The position numbers and the translations under genes were made by a program. A stretch of DNA of 64,000 nucleotides from Nitrosomonas mobilis (GTDB lineage Bacteria > Pseudomonadota > Gammaproteobacteria > Burkholderiales > Nitrosomonadaceae). The notes under the pieces are model-generated. The model worked only from the letters and a program-made list of their open reading frames with translations. It searched no databases and was not told the DNA's origin. Positions within the stretch are counted from its first letter, which is position 1, and each line of letters begins with the position of its first letter. Shown here one piece after another: positions 48,220-57,270 of this stretch. Location: contig NZ_FMWO01000044.1 of assembly GCF_900103035.1 (NCBI RefSeq), forward strand, positions 1-64,000, in the 5' to 3' direction.

Positions 48220-49133
48220 AAACTTGTTTGATTCAGATTTTTCATCAAACTGCCACCAGTTTCGCCATCAACTGTTACCCATAAATGCGGCAAACCGAGT
48301 TTTCGCAACCATTTGTCCGCCTGATCTTCTTTCAGCATGCCAATCGTAGCAGCACTTCCGGCTACAACGCAAAGCTCACCCAACACACTGACTGCGGCGA
48401 TATGTCTGACTGGCCAGCCAGTTTTAGGATTGAGGATATGACCATAACGCACGCCATTGAGAGTGATGCAGCGTTCATAATCCCCACTGCTCGCCAACCC
48501 TCCTTCATAAAGCTCCAGGGTTTGCAGCACCACATCCCTGCGGCGAGGGTGACTGATGCCAACCCGCCACGGCCGGCCATCGGCGTGCGGGCCAATAACG
48601 CGAATATCACCGCCCAGATTGATCATACCGTTGCGTATGCCTGCCTCCCAGCAAATCGTAACGGCGCGATCAACCGCGTATTCCTTGACGACACCGCCCA
48701 GATCGAGCTCCATGCCCGCAATCGGAAAAATCAGCGAAGGGTTCTCCCAGCGCAGCTTTTTCCAGCCTACCGTTTTCAGGGCGGTTTTAATGATATTTTT
48801 GGTTGGTATCAGACCGGATTTGAAATTCCAGGCACGATGCAAGGCTCCGGAAGTAATATCAAATAACCCTCCACTTTCACGATAGCAGGCCGCCGCATAA
48901 TCCAGCAGACTGGCAGTTTCCGGGTCGACTCTAATTTCCCCACCAGACGCCGCAACCTGATTGATTCTGGATAGATAGCTGTTATCCAGATAGCGGGAAT
49001 ACTTGGCTTCCAGTCGCTTGATATCCTGGATAACCAGCTTGGATGTGGCCTCCGCCACCGTGAAACGGCGCGAATAAAGCTGCATGGAACATGGCGTACC
49101 CATGGCTTTGAAGGCGTAATGGCATAACTTCAT
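48216..49133 (-). CDS. apbE: FAD:protein FMN transferase (ApbE family)
   Basis: 305 residues. Covalently attaches FMN to Thr of flavoproteins such as NqrC/RnfG. Seen: AMGTPCSMQLYS, KYSRYLDNSYLSRINQ, GLFDITSGALHRAW, LDLGGVVKEYAVDRA, GMINLGGDIRVIG, GGLASSGDYERC and HILNPKTGWPV. No signal peptide or lipobox is visible at the N-terminus (MKLCHYAFKAMGT), unlike the exported forms, so it may work in the cytoplasm. Coupled to the downstream glycosylase gene by a 4-nt overlap. Confidence 0.92.
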   Translation of the reverse strand: MKLCHYAFKAMGTPCSMQLYSRRFTVAEATSKLVIQDIKRLEAKYSRYLDNSYLSRINQVAASGGEIRVDPETASLLDYAAACYRESGGLFDITSGALHRAWNFKSGLIPTKNIIKTALKTVGWKKLRWENPSLIFPIAGMELDLGGVVKEYAVDRAVTICWEAGIRNGMINLGGDIRVIGPHADGRPWRVGISHPRRRDVVLQTLELYEGGLASSGDYERCITLNGVRYGHILNPKTGWPVRHIAAVSVLGELCVVAGSAATIGMLKEDQADKWLRKLGLPHLWVTVDGETGGSLMKNLNQTSL

Positions 49134-49365
49134 TGTTAGGTTGATTTACCCAGGCAAAAGGCGACTAACTCTATTTTACTGGCCAGCCAATAGCAAAGTC
49201 CAATCAGAAGAGGTTCACTTGTTCATCCATGACAGTCGCCCGCAGATTTCCGAATAGATCAGATTTGGCAAAATATTACAGCTGTGTATGATAGATATGC
49301 CCCTCGCTAATCAAAATTAGATTTAGGAGTATGCGATAACCGGCTGATTCGTTCATAATCAGCTC

Positions 49366-49830
49366 ATGTCAAATCGTTACCACTTAAAACACAACAAAAA
49401 TTCGGCGAATTGGGATACGAGCATCGTCATACCAACGACAGGCGATATGACAATCGGATCAAAGCCGTATACTTGCTCGGCAGTGGCTGGCCAGTCAGCT
49501 GAGTCGCGCAGTCGACTAATGACGACAGATCGGGAAAGTATGCGCAACCATCACAAGCGCTAACGCAAAGGCGGGCGGCAACAGCTCAACATCAATAGTG
49601 TCATCGATTGCAGCGACCTCAGCTCCATTGTTCGCTATGACAACGCCCGTTACTCCCATGCCCAGCTAGTGAAGAACTACCTGGCGAATTCCAGAATCAA
49701 ACTGGTTTTCCTGCCGCCTTATGCGCCGAACCTTAGCTTGATCGAGCGGTTCTGGAAATTTCTCAAGAAAACCATACTGTACGGGCACTACTACGAAACC
49801 TTTTCCCAATTAAAAACAACGTGCGGCACA
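49366..49830 (+). pseudogene. IS630-family transposase remnant with internal deletion
   Basis: The N-terminal part keeps DNA-binding pieces: SRLMTTDRESMRNHHKR, then a stop and RKGG. The C-terminal part reads LNINSVIDCSDLSSIVRYDN, KNYLANSRIKLVFLPPYAPN, LIERFWKFLKKTILYGHYY and ETFSQLK. Between them the catalytic core is deleted: the N-terminal part breaks off, and VRYDN jumps to ARYSHAQL. It ends within 10 bp of the gshB stop. Same IS630 subgroup as the fragment at 1472-1837. Confidence 0.75.
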
Positions 49831-49838
49831 CCTATATT

Positions 49839-50801
49839 TTATGCTTTACGCTCACGGATGCTACTCTCCAGTGCATCAATCATCAACCCCCCCACGTTGA
49901 TGCCGCTCTGTGCGGTAATCTCCTGCATCCCAGTGGGACTGGTAACATTGATTTCCGTCATATAATCCCCGATCACATCCAGTCCGACCAGCATCAGTCC
50001 ACGTTGATGCAGAATTTCACCAAGTGTTTCGGCAATCTCCCAGTCGCGCGGTGATAAAGGCTGCACTATTCCCGTTCCTCCGGCGGCAAGATTGCCGCGT
50101 GTTTCTCCTGGTTTGGGTCTGCGTGCAAGCGCACGTGCGACGGGTTTACCGGCAATCAACAATATCCGCTTGTCACCATCCACGATCTCCGGGATGAACC
50201 GCTGGGCCGTGATGGTACGCGTACCGTAGTGGGTGAGTGTTTCGATGATCACGCCAATGTTGTGATCGGTGCTGTGCACGCGAAAAATACTGGCACCACC
50301 CATGCCATCGAGTGGTTTGAGAATGATGTCTTTATGTTCCGCCAGAAAATCACGGATGAGCGCTTCCTGGCGCGTAACCAGAGATGGCGGAATGAACTGC
50401 GTGAATTCCATGATGGCAAGCTTCTCATTGTGATCACGGATTGCCCGAGGACGGTTGACCACAAATGCGCCCTGCTTTTCGGCCAGCTCCAATAAATAAG
50501 TGCTGTAGACATACTCCATGTCGAATGGTGGATCCTTACGCATTAGCACCACATCAAATTCTGCCAGCGCCAGTTCCTGGCCTTCGTCCTGCTGATACCA
50601 GACATTGCCATTCATGGGAGGATCGATGAAATTGAGTTTGCGAGCAAGCCCCAGAATCGCCCCCCCTTTCCAGATAATATCTCTCTGTTGCAGCACATAA
50701 AGCTGATGCTCCCGGGCATCCGCCTCGCGCATCATCGCGTAACTTGAATCCTTTTTCGGATTCATAGTATCGAGTGGATCGAGGATGAAGGCCAGTTTCA
50801 T
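49839..50801 (-). CDS. gshB: Glutathione synthetase
   Basis: 320 residues, prokaryotic ATP-grasp type. MKLAFILDPLDTMNPKKDSS start, MRKDPPFDMEYVY, IRDHNEKLAIMEFTQFIPPSLVTR, KPLDGMGGASIFR (glycine loop) and DVIGDYMTEINVTSPTG are all family hallmarks. Joins gamma-glutamylcysteine and glycine. Its start codon shares one base with the gshA stop, so the two are an operon. The 3' end abuts an IS630 remnant but the protein appears complete. Confidence 0.97.
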   Translation of the reverse strand: MKLAFILDPLDTMNPKKDSSYAMMREADAREHQLYVLQQRDIIWKGGAILGLARKLNFIDPPMNGNVWYQQDEGQELALAEFDVVLMRKDPPFDMEYVYSTYLLELAEKQGAFVVNRPRAIRDHNEKLAIMEFTQFIPPSLVTRQEALIRDFLAEHKDIILKPLDGMGGASIFRVHSTDHNIGVIIETLTHYGTRTITAQRFIPEIVDGDKRILLIAGKPVARALARRPKPGETRGNLAAGGTGIVQPLSPRDWEIAETLGEILHQRGLMLVGLDVIGDYMTEINVTSPTGMQEITAQSGINVGGLMIDALESSIRERKA

Positions 50802-52105
50802 CAGGTTGTGGTAATCGACAGTACCGCGGTCTGCTGTGCGTAACGTTCCAGTTCAACAGCGGCAGCCAGCAGCGCCAATCTGGCAATAACCCCGTAGGCA
50901 TAAAATCGATTGGGGATTGCATCCGGATCGGCAGTGCGATCTGGCTGAACGCAGGTAGTATCAAATGCCAGTGGTTCAAAATGCATGCCCGGTGCATTAA
51001 GGTTTTCGTCGATGCCACGACCAGTGTGGACCCGGTAAAACCCACCGACTACATAGCGGTCGATCATATAGATGACTGGTTCAGCTACAGCCTGGTTGAT
51101 GCTCTCGAAAGTATATACGCCTTCCTGTACCAGCACATTACTGACCTGCAGACCTTCTTTGACCGTGGCCATCTTGTTACGCTGCTTGCGGTTGAGCTGA
51201 TAAACCTCACTGCTGTCCTTGACACTCATGATTCCCATGCCGTAAGTCCCGGAGTCCGCCTTGACAATAACAAACGGTTTTTCCTTGACACCGTACTGTG
51301 TATATTTTTCCTGAATCTCACGCAGAATTTCGCCAACTGCCACAGCTACGCAATCTTCTCCTTTTTTCTCGTGAAAATTGACCTTACCGCAAGAGGTAAA
51401 ATAAGGATTGATCAGCCATGGGTCAATGCCGATCAATTCGGCAAAATCCTGTGCCACCGCATCGAAAGCACTAAAGTGTAAAGATTTTCGACGCGTTGCC
51501 CAGCCCGCATGCAGCGGTGGCAGAATAATCTGTTGCAGATTCTGCAGAATATCGGGCACTCCACCCGACAGATCATTGTTGAGCAAAATGGCGCAGGGAT
51601 CGAAATTTCCAGTACACAGTCGGTTGCCACTGCGTTTTATCGGCTCCAGCAACAGCATATCGCCATTGGGCAAGGTGATCGGAGTAGGTTGAGTAATTTC
51701 CGGCAACAGCGAGCCAATGCGGACATTGAGCCCCGCCTGCTGCATGATCGCCTGCAGCGTGACAACATTCTGCAGATAAAAGGTATTACGGGTATGATTT
51801 TCAGGGATCAGCAGAATATTGCTCGCATCCGGACAAATTTTTTCGACCGCGGCCATCATCGCCTGCACGCACAACGGGATAAATGCCTGATTCAGATTAT
51901 TGAATCCACCTGGAAAAAGATTGGTGTCCACCGGAGCAAGCTTGAAGCCACTATTACGCAGATCAACTGAGCAATAAAAAGGAACAGCATGTTCAACCCA
52001 CTGCTTGCGCAACCAATGCTCAATTGTCGGCATGGCATCGAGAATACGTTTTTCCAGATCAAAGATGGGACCGCTTAAATCAGCGGTCAGATGAGGTACC
52101 GGCAT
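50801..52105 (-). CDS. gshA: Glutamate-cysteine ligase, proteobacterial type (TIGR02049)
   Basis: 434 residues. Makes gamma-glutamylcysteine. The sequence matches the GshA type known from betaproteobacteria and some others, which is unrelated in detail to E. coli GshA: FYCSVDLRNSGFKLAPVDTNLFPGGFNNL, LLIPENHTRNTFYLQNV, LEPIKRSGNRL, FVIVKADSGTYGMGIMSV. Upstream gene of the gshA-gshB operon. Confidence 0.95.
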   Translation of the reverse strand: MPVPHLTADLSGPIFDLEKRILDAMPTIEHWLRKQWVEHAVPFYCSVDLRNSGFKLAPVDTNLFPGGFNNLNQAFIPLCVQAMMAAVEKICPDASNILLIPENHTRNTFYLQNVVTLQAIMQQAGLNVRIGSLLPEITQPTPITLPNGDMLLLEPIKRSGNRLCTGNFDPCAILLNNDLSGGVPDILQNLQQIILPPLHAGWATRRKSLHFSAFDAVAQDFAELIGIDPWLINPYFTSCGKVNFHEKKGEDCVAVAVGEILREIQEKYTQYGVKEKPFVIVKADSGTYGMGIMSVKDSSEVYQLNRKQRNKMATVKEGLQVSNVLVQEGVYTFESINQAVAEPVIYMIDRYVVGGFYRVHTGRGIDENLNAPGMHFEPLAFDTTCVQPDRTADPDAIPNRFYAYGVIARLALLAAAVELERYAQQTAVLSITTT

Positions 52106-52354
52106 ATCGGAGTAATAGAAAGTTGATTCCCGCGATTATAGCATTCGCTGCCAGGGAAGCCTCAATTGCCGAGGATAGTTACAAGGAGCGTAGATGAAGA
52201 TCGCTAAATTATATTAATTGATTAATTGGCAAACGCTATTAGCTCTCCCCGCGTAATGTCGGACGGGTACAATATACTGATTTATACAAATTCAGGCCGT
52301 GACCGCATTGACGGTTGCGGATGTTAATTGATTTATTACCTTTAACTAAATGAT

Positions 52355-53185
52355 ATGAATCTGATTATTCAAGGAACTGAAATAGAAAATAGCGATTTGC
52401 GGGCGGTGGCGAAACTTGCTGGGGCGAGTCAGATCGAGCGCATTACAGGCGAAGCATTCCGGATGCTCGATGCTGAGCCGCATCCAGAAATTGAGTCCTT
52501 TTGCGAAGAAACAGCGCTCGACTTTGCATTCGTGGTGCCGGGGAAAAAACTGACTGATTTCGGTCTGGTAGCGATGGATATGGACTCAACGCTACTGGCG
52601 ATCGAGTCCATCGATGAAATTGCCGATCTTCATGGAGTCAAGGCCGAAGTTGCCGCAATCACGCAAAGCACCATGCGTGGTGAGATCAATTTTGCGGAAA
52701 GTCTCACCCGTCGCGCTGCCTTGCTTAAGGACCTGCCAGAGAACGCACTGCAAAGTGTTTATGATGAACGCCTCCGGTTAAGTGCTGGAGCGGAAAAAAT
52801 GCTGCAACGTATGCAATCAGTAGGGATAAAGACGATGGTGCTTTCTGGTGGTTTTACTTTTTTCACCGAACGGATCAAAAAGCGCCTGGGACTGGACTAT
52901 GCTTTCGCCAATACGCTCGATATTCAGAATGGCAGGCTGACCGGGCATGTGCTGGGCAATATAATCGGCGCAACCGGCAAGGGCGAGATTCTTGAGCAGG
53001 TACGGAATGAACTAGGGCTGTCCAAAGAACAGGTAATTGCTATCGGTGATGGTGCGAACGACCTCAAAATGCTGGGTGCGGCAGGTGTAGGCATTGCTTT
53101 TCATGCCAAGCCGGTATTGCAGGCACGCGCTACTTATTGCCTCAATCATGTCGGACTGGACGGCGTGCTGAATCTTTTTGAGTAA
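52355..53185 (+). CDS. serB: Phosphoserine phosphatase
   Basis: 276 residues. A short N-terminal domain is followed by the HAD core: DMDSTLLAIESIDEIAD (nucleophile Asp75, second Asp77), VLSGGFTFFTERIKKRLG (motif II with Ser), Lys in GKGEILEQV and GDGANDLKMLGAAG (motif IV). Last step of serine synthesis. No clear SD. A GC-rich hairpin with a T-run follows. Confidence 0.96.
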   Translation: MNLIIQGTEIENSDLRAVAKLAGASQIERITGEAFRMLDAEPHPEIESFCEETALDFAFVVPGKKLTDFGLVAMDMDSTLLAIESIDEIADLHGVKAEVAAITQSTMRGEINFAESLTRRAALLKDLPENALQSVYDERLRLSAGAEKMLQRMQSVGIKTMVLSGGFTFFTERIKKRLGLDYAFANTLDIQNGRLTGHVLGNIIGATGKGEILEQVRNELGLSKEQVIAIGDGANDLKMLGAAGVGIAFHAKPVLQARATYCLNHVGLDGVLNLFE

Positions 53186-53215
53186 TCTTTATTCCGGGAA
53201 AACTGCCTGTTCATC

Positions 53216-53245
53216 GCGGGCTGGCCACACCCGCTCTGGTTTTTA
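53216..53245 (+). terminator. Candidate rho-independent terminator of serB
   Basis: GCGGG (53216-53220) pairs with CCCGC (53230-53234) and is followed by TCTGG and then TTTTT. The short stem and spaced T-run make it a moderate candidate. The remaining sequence up to 53409 shows no gene. Confidence 0.45.
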
Positions 53246-53409
53246 TGACATGACAGTTACCCGGCGCGAATACGGTTGTCTGCTGATTTTCAGGTAATAT
53301 TTTGACTAGTTAGTCGGCCAGGCTCAGATTGACGAGGTCGGTCTTCATTTTAAGTACTGATGTAAACCGAATATCGTAGAGTTCACCAAGAGGCAAGTCG
53401 CGAAAACAT

Positions 53410-54330
53410 TTACTCCTTGTCAAAGCGATTCTGCCTCATTTTTTGGATTTCGGGTCCACGCTTAAGTGCATCAAAGAAAATCGAAAAATAGCTATGAGCA
53501 ATCAGTGCACCACTGAGCTCGATTTCCGGCAGCATCAATATGTGAAGTTTTTTGAGGTTGTACCATGGCACGCCTGGGTAGGCATGGTGGCCAATATGAT
53601 AATTGATGTTATTCCAGAAAAATGCATTTGCCTGGTTGCTGATGATTGTTCGGGTTCCAATCAGCGGTCCGGCATCCCATGGACAGCCATAATGTTCCGC
53701 AATAAAACGAATACTGTTAAAAAAACCGAAAAAAATGAGTGGCCAGAACCATAGGGCAAACACCTGATCTGCCATTCCATGCGAGGCTGCCCAATGAAAC
53801 AAACCCCACATCACCGAGATGTGCAGCGCTATTTCGAGCCAATGGAACAACGCTTTTCTACCACGCAGGGCTTGCAACGGAAAAATCAAAGTAAACTGAA
53901 TCGCAGTTAAAAACACGCCGACCAATGCGTAAGCATAAAAGAGAATAAAATCTCCTATCCCGCGCTTTCCCATTGTAAATGCATCCGGATCCTTTGGAGT
54001 ACGGTTGTATCGGTGATGCTGAAGATGATCTTCCTTGAAAGCGGTAAATGAGATGATGAGCGGAATCATCGCAAAAACACCAAATATCCAGTTTTTCCAG
54101 CGAACTTTAAATAAGGTGTTGTGCGTACAATCATGCATGAAAGTAACAATACCCATCTGCATGTAGCCCATTGCCAAATAACACAGCCAGGTTAGCACCC
54201 AGTAGTCTGTATGCCAGGCAATTACACCCAGCGCGCCCCAGATACCGTAGAAAAAAGGAATTTTCAGATTGGGAGCCCAGCGATGCTGGTACAGTTGTCT
54301 TAATTCCGGAGAGCGAATGGTTAACGTCAT
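53410..54330 (-). CDS. Membrane fatty acid desaturase family protein
   Basis: 306 residues, four or more membrane segments. Three histidine boxes: HDCTH (66-70), HLQHH (102-106) and HIGHH near 245, in the pattern of fatty-acid desaturase / hydroxylase-type di-iron enzymes (acyl-lipid desaturases, beta-carotene ketolase-like). Substrate cannot be told from the sequence. Unrelated in close detail to the DesA-type enzyme at 6918-8096. Monocistronic. Confidence 0.85.
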   Translation of the reverse strand: MTLTIRSPELRQLYQHRWAPNLKIPFFYGIWGALGVIAWHTDYWVLTWLCYLAMGYMQMGIVTFMHDCTHNTLFKVRWKNWIFGVFAMIPLIISFTAFKEDHLQHHRYNRTPKDPDAFTMGKRGIGDFILFYAYALVGVFLTAIQFTLIFPLQALRGRKALFHWLEIALHISVMWGLFHWAASHGMADQVFALWFWPLIFFGFFNSIRFIAEHYGCPWDAGPLIGTRTIISNQANAFFWNNINYHIGHHAYPGVPWYNLKKLHILMLPEIELSGALIAHSYFSIFFDALKRGPEIQKMRQNRFDKE

Positions 54331-54676
54331 ATATAGAAGAACGAGTTACCCCATCCCGATTCAAAAAGAGATATTACCGTACAATGCTTGATGAGAAATG
54401 CAATTTCTTTGTTAAGCCAATCAATGTATACCTCTTATGAAAAAAAATTTGTTTTAAATTAATGTGTTAAGGTTATTAATAGAATGGCCATATCTCTTCA
54501 TGCTACTGCTTGGCCGACCAGGTAAAAACAGTTCACCTGTTAGGCAAAAACTAGCCGGTTACGAAGATTCATACCCTCCGCGCTCCTGAATGCGGCAGCA
54601 GCATGCCTTTTGAAGATACGACGCCCACCAAAACGACCAGCAGTACCTGCGGCCTCGGGATAAAAAATAACGATTT
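54331..54676. other. Gap of about 350 bases without a gene
   Basis: Between the second desaturase and pstS. It is AT-rich in the first 150 bases, which probably contain the desaturase promoter. The rest shows no protein-coding frame or repeat that I can recognise. Confidence 0.5.
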
Positions 54677-55699
54677 TTAGTGTGTCCTGGATTTGGTAAA
54701 TAGTTCCTCGATAGTCAGACTAATACTGGCCTCACCACCAAATACTGTTCCCAGTACGTTATCCTGCATATGTTTCAGGTTGAGTTCGTAGAACTTATTA
54801 TCCAGTGGAAAATATTTTACTTCCGTGACTAGTTCAGGCGCATTTTTCATATAAAAGTTTACAAATTCCCGAACTTCTGGCTTCCGGGTAGATTTGGCGC
54901 TGACATAAATGAAAATTGGCCGTGACAAAGGAACATAACTTCCATTCTGCACAGTCTGCATGGAGGGAATAACACTGTCTTCTCCATTATTAATCGCAAC
55001 CGCCTTTACTTTTTTTTGATTTTCAATGTAGTAAGCAAAGCCAAAAAATCCAAGGGCATAAATATCACTGGCAACACCCTGCACAAGCACGTTGTCATCT
55101 TCGGAAGCAGTAAAATCACCTCGACTGGATTTAGCTTTCCCAACAACAGCTTCAGTAAAATAATCAAAGGTTCCAGAATCTGCACCCGCACCATACAAAT
55201 TCATTTCTGCATCAGGCCAGGCGGGATTGATCTGTTTCCAGCGGGTGATAGTTCGTTGTGCCGATGGCTCCCACATTTTTTTAAGTTCTGCGACCGTTAA
55301 TGACTGGATCCAGTTATTTTTGGGATTGACCACCACGGTTAATGCATCAAACGCAATGGGCATTTCTATAAAATCAATCCCGTTACTTTTGCACTCTTTG
55401 ATTTCTGAATGCAGAATGGGTCGAGAAGCATTCGATATATCAGTTTCACCTCGACAAAATTTCTTGAACCCCCCGCCTGTACCGGAAATTCCAACGGTAA
55501 CCCGTACCGCCCCTTTTTTATCAATCTGAAAATCCTCGGCAACTGCTTCCGTAATTGGAAATACCGTGCTTGACCCATCTATTTTAATAATAGGTTTTGC
55601 GTAACTACAATGACTGGCAAAGCTGATCGCTAGAAAGCTGACTAAAAATGCAAAAATACGTCCATTATTTTTTCTCGATACCAGTAAAAATTTTTGCAT
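54677..55699 (-). CDS. pstS: Periplasmic phosphate-binding protein (PstS family)
   Basis: 340 residues with a signal peptide (about 1-34, ending SYA). Phosphate-binding loop IDGSSTVFPI (40-49), then ISGTGGGFKKFCRGETDISNASRP, GADSGTFDYFTEAV and ALGFFGFAYY, all typical of the long PstS group. It captures phosphate for the Pst ABC transporter, but pstC, pstA and pstB are not adjacent. AAGGG before the ATG. A PHO box lies upstream, so it is probably induced by phosphate starvation. Confidence 0.93.
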   Translation of the reverse strand: MQKFLLVSRKNNGRIFAFLVSFLAISFASHCSYAKPIIKIDGSSTVFPITEAVAEDFQIDKKGAVRVTVGISGTGGGFKKFCRGETDISNASRPILHSEIKECKSNGIDFIEMPIAFDALTVVVNPKNNWIQSLTVAELKKMWEPSAQRTITRWKQINPAWPDAEMNLYGAGADSGTFDYFTEAVVGKAKSSRGDFTASEDDNVLVQGVASDIYALGFFGFAYYIENQKKVKAVAINNGEDSVIPSMQTVQNGSYVPLSRPIFIYVSAKSTRKPEVREFVNFYMKNAPELVTEVKYFPLDNKFYELNLKHMQDNVLGTVFGGEASISLTIEELFTKSRTH

Positions 55700-55739
55700 G
55701 TTAATTACCCTTGTTTTTTAAAAATTAAAATCGAACTTT

Positions 55740-55760
55740 GTTTAGCCTGCAAGGCTAAAC
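55740..55760. terminator. 8-bp hairpin between glmM and pstS
   Basis: GTTTAGCC-tgcaa-GGCTAAAC, a perfect inverted repeat in the 130-bp gap. It could end the glmM transcript or form part of the pstS leader. No T-run follows directly. Confidence 0.4.
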
Positions 55761-55782
55761 ACCGCCAAGGTAAACACTTTTA

Positions 55783-55800
55783 GTTACAGTTATATGACTA
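55783..55800 (-). promoter_or_regulatory. PHO box upstream of pstS
   Basis: On the minus strand TAGTCATATAACTGTAAC agrees at 16 of 18 positions with the PhoB consensus CTGTCATAWAWCTGTMAY. It lies about 84 bp before the pstS start. The agreement and the target gene make this a convincing PhoB site. Confidence 0.8.
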
Positions 55801-55828
55801 ACAACGGTTATTACTTTAGAAATGCTCT

Positions 55829-57196
55829 TTAGTGACTAATTTCTGCCTGATCCCGAATGATTTCAGCAAGCCTGTTTGACCAGTGCTCGATCTGCTCTTG
55901 AATCTTGCCTTCAACCATGACTCTGATTAGAGGTTCGGTTCCCGATGCACGTAGCAGAATGCGACCATCATTGCCTAAAGCTTGCTCAGCTTGACACTTT
56001 ATCTTAAGTACAGCCTCATTGCGGTTAAAATCAAATTTCCTCTGAATCGGCACGTTCAATAGCCGTTGTGGAAAGAAATGGATATTCTGCATGAATTCAG
56101 CAAGTGTCAATCCGGTATCCCGCAAGGCATAGAGGACTTGCAGAGCCGAAATGATGCCATCTCCAGTTGAATGCTTATCATGGCATATGATATGCCCTGA
56201 ATTTTCACCACCCAGATACCAATTGTTTTGTTCCAATAACGCCGACACATAGCGATCGCCTACATTGGCTCTGGCAAATGGAATACTGAGCTCTGCAAAT
56301 TTTTGCTCAATGGCAAGATTGGTCATGAGCGTACCGACAACCCCACCCTGCAGTGTACCTAACTGTTGTCGGTGCTTTGCAATAATGTAGAGCAAGCTAT
56401 CGCCATCAAATATTCGCCCGGTATGATCCACCATCATGACCCGGTCACCATCACCATCGAGCGCAATACCCAAGTCGGCCTGATGTTGAGCAACTGCATC
56501 CTGCAATGCAGCAATATGGGTGGCACCGCAGTCAAGATTGATATTGAGGCCATTCGGCGAAGCAAAAACAGTTACCACATCGGCGCCCAACTCATGGAAT
56601 ACCGAACCGGCGATGTGATACGTCGCACCATGAGCACAGTCCACCACAACTTTCAATCCACGCAAGTTGAGCTGATAAGGAAAAGTACCCTTGCAAAATT
56701 CTATATATCTGCCAGATGCATCCTTGAGACGCTGCACTTTACCCAGTTTTGCCGATAGCATGGTTTCAATCGGGATATCGAGGGCGGCTTCGATCTTTAA
56801 TTCCATTTCATCCGGTAGCTTGGAGCCTGTTGCCGAAAAAAACTTGATACCGTTATCGTCGAAGGGATTATGTGAAGCAGAAATAACCACGCCCGCCTGA
56901 ATACGCAGCGCACGCACAAGATAGGCAACGGCGGAAGTTGGCATCGGGCCGGACAACAAGACGTCTACACCTGCAGCAGAAAAACCCGCCTGGAGGGCAG
57001 ATTCCAGCATGTAGCCAGATATTCGCGTGTCTTTACCGATCAATATCGTCGGTCGCTCATTTACGGGCGGCTGCCAGTCAGTTTCACGCAGGATTTTGCC
57101 AGCAGCATATCCCAGATGAAGTATAAACTCTGGTGTTATCGGCGATATGCCAACCTTTCCGCGTATACCATCCGTACCAAAATATTTTTTTTTCAT
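55829..57196 (-). CDS. glmM: Phosphoglucosamine mutase
   Basis: 455 residues from ATG at 57194-57196; an upstream TTG adds eight unneeded residues. Converts glucosamine-6-P to glucosamine-1-P for peptidoglycan and LPS. KYFGTDGIRGKVG at the start, active Ser108 in VVISASHNP, metal loop DGDGDRVMMVD, sugar loop GGENSGH and phosphate loop RASGTEPLIRVMVEG. Downstream of folP, the common ftsH-folP-glmM order. No good SD visible. Confidence 0.97.
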   Translation of the reverse strand: MKKKYFGTDGIRGKVGISPITPEFILHLGYAAGKILRETDWQPPVNERPTILIGKDTRISGYMLESALQAGFSAAGVDVLLSGPMPTSAVAYLVRALRIQAGVVISASHNPFDDNGIKFFSATGSKLPDEMELKIEAALDIPIETMLSAKLGKVQRLKDASGRYIEFCKGTFPYQLNLRGLKVVVDCAHGATYHIAGSVFHELGADVVTVFASPNGLNINLDCGATHIAALQDAVAQHQADLGIALDGDGDRVMMVDHTGRIFDGDSLLYIIAKHRQQLGTLQGGVVGTLMTNLAIEQKFAELSIPFARANVGDRYVSALLEQNNWYLGGENSGHIICHDKHSTGDGIISALQVLYALRDTGLTLAEFMQNIHFFPQRLLNVPIQRKFDFNRNEAVLKIKCQAEQALGNDGRILLRASGTEPLIRVMVEGKIQEQIEHWSNRLAEIIRDQAEISH

Positions 57197-57270
57197 TTTA
57201 TGTAAAAATCTAGAAACCAAAGAATGGCTGGCTGAATGTCATTTGCTTAAAAGGCTACCGATATTGGTCT

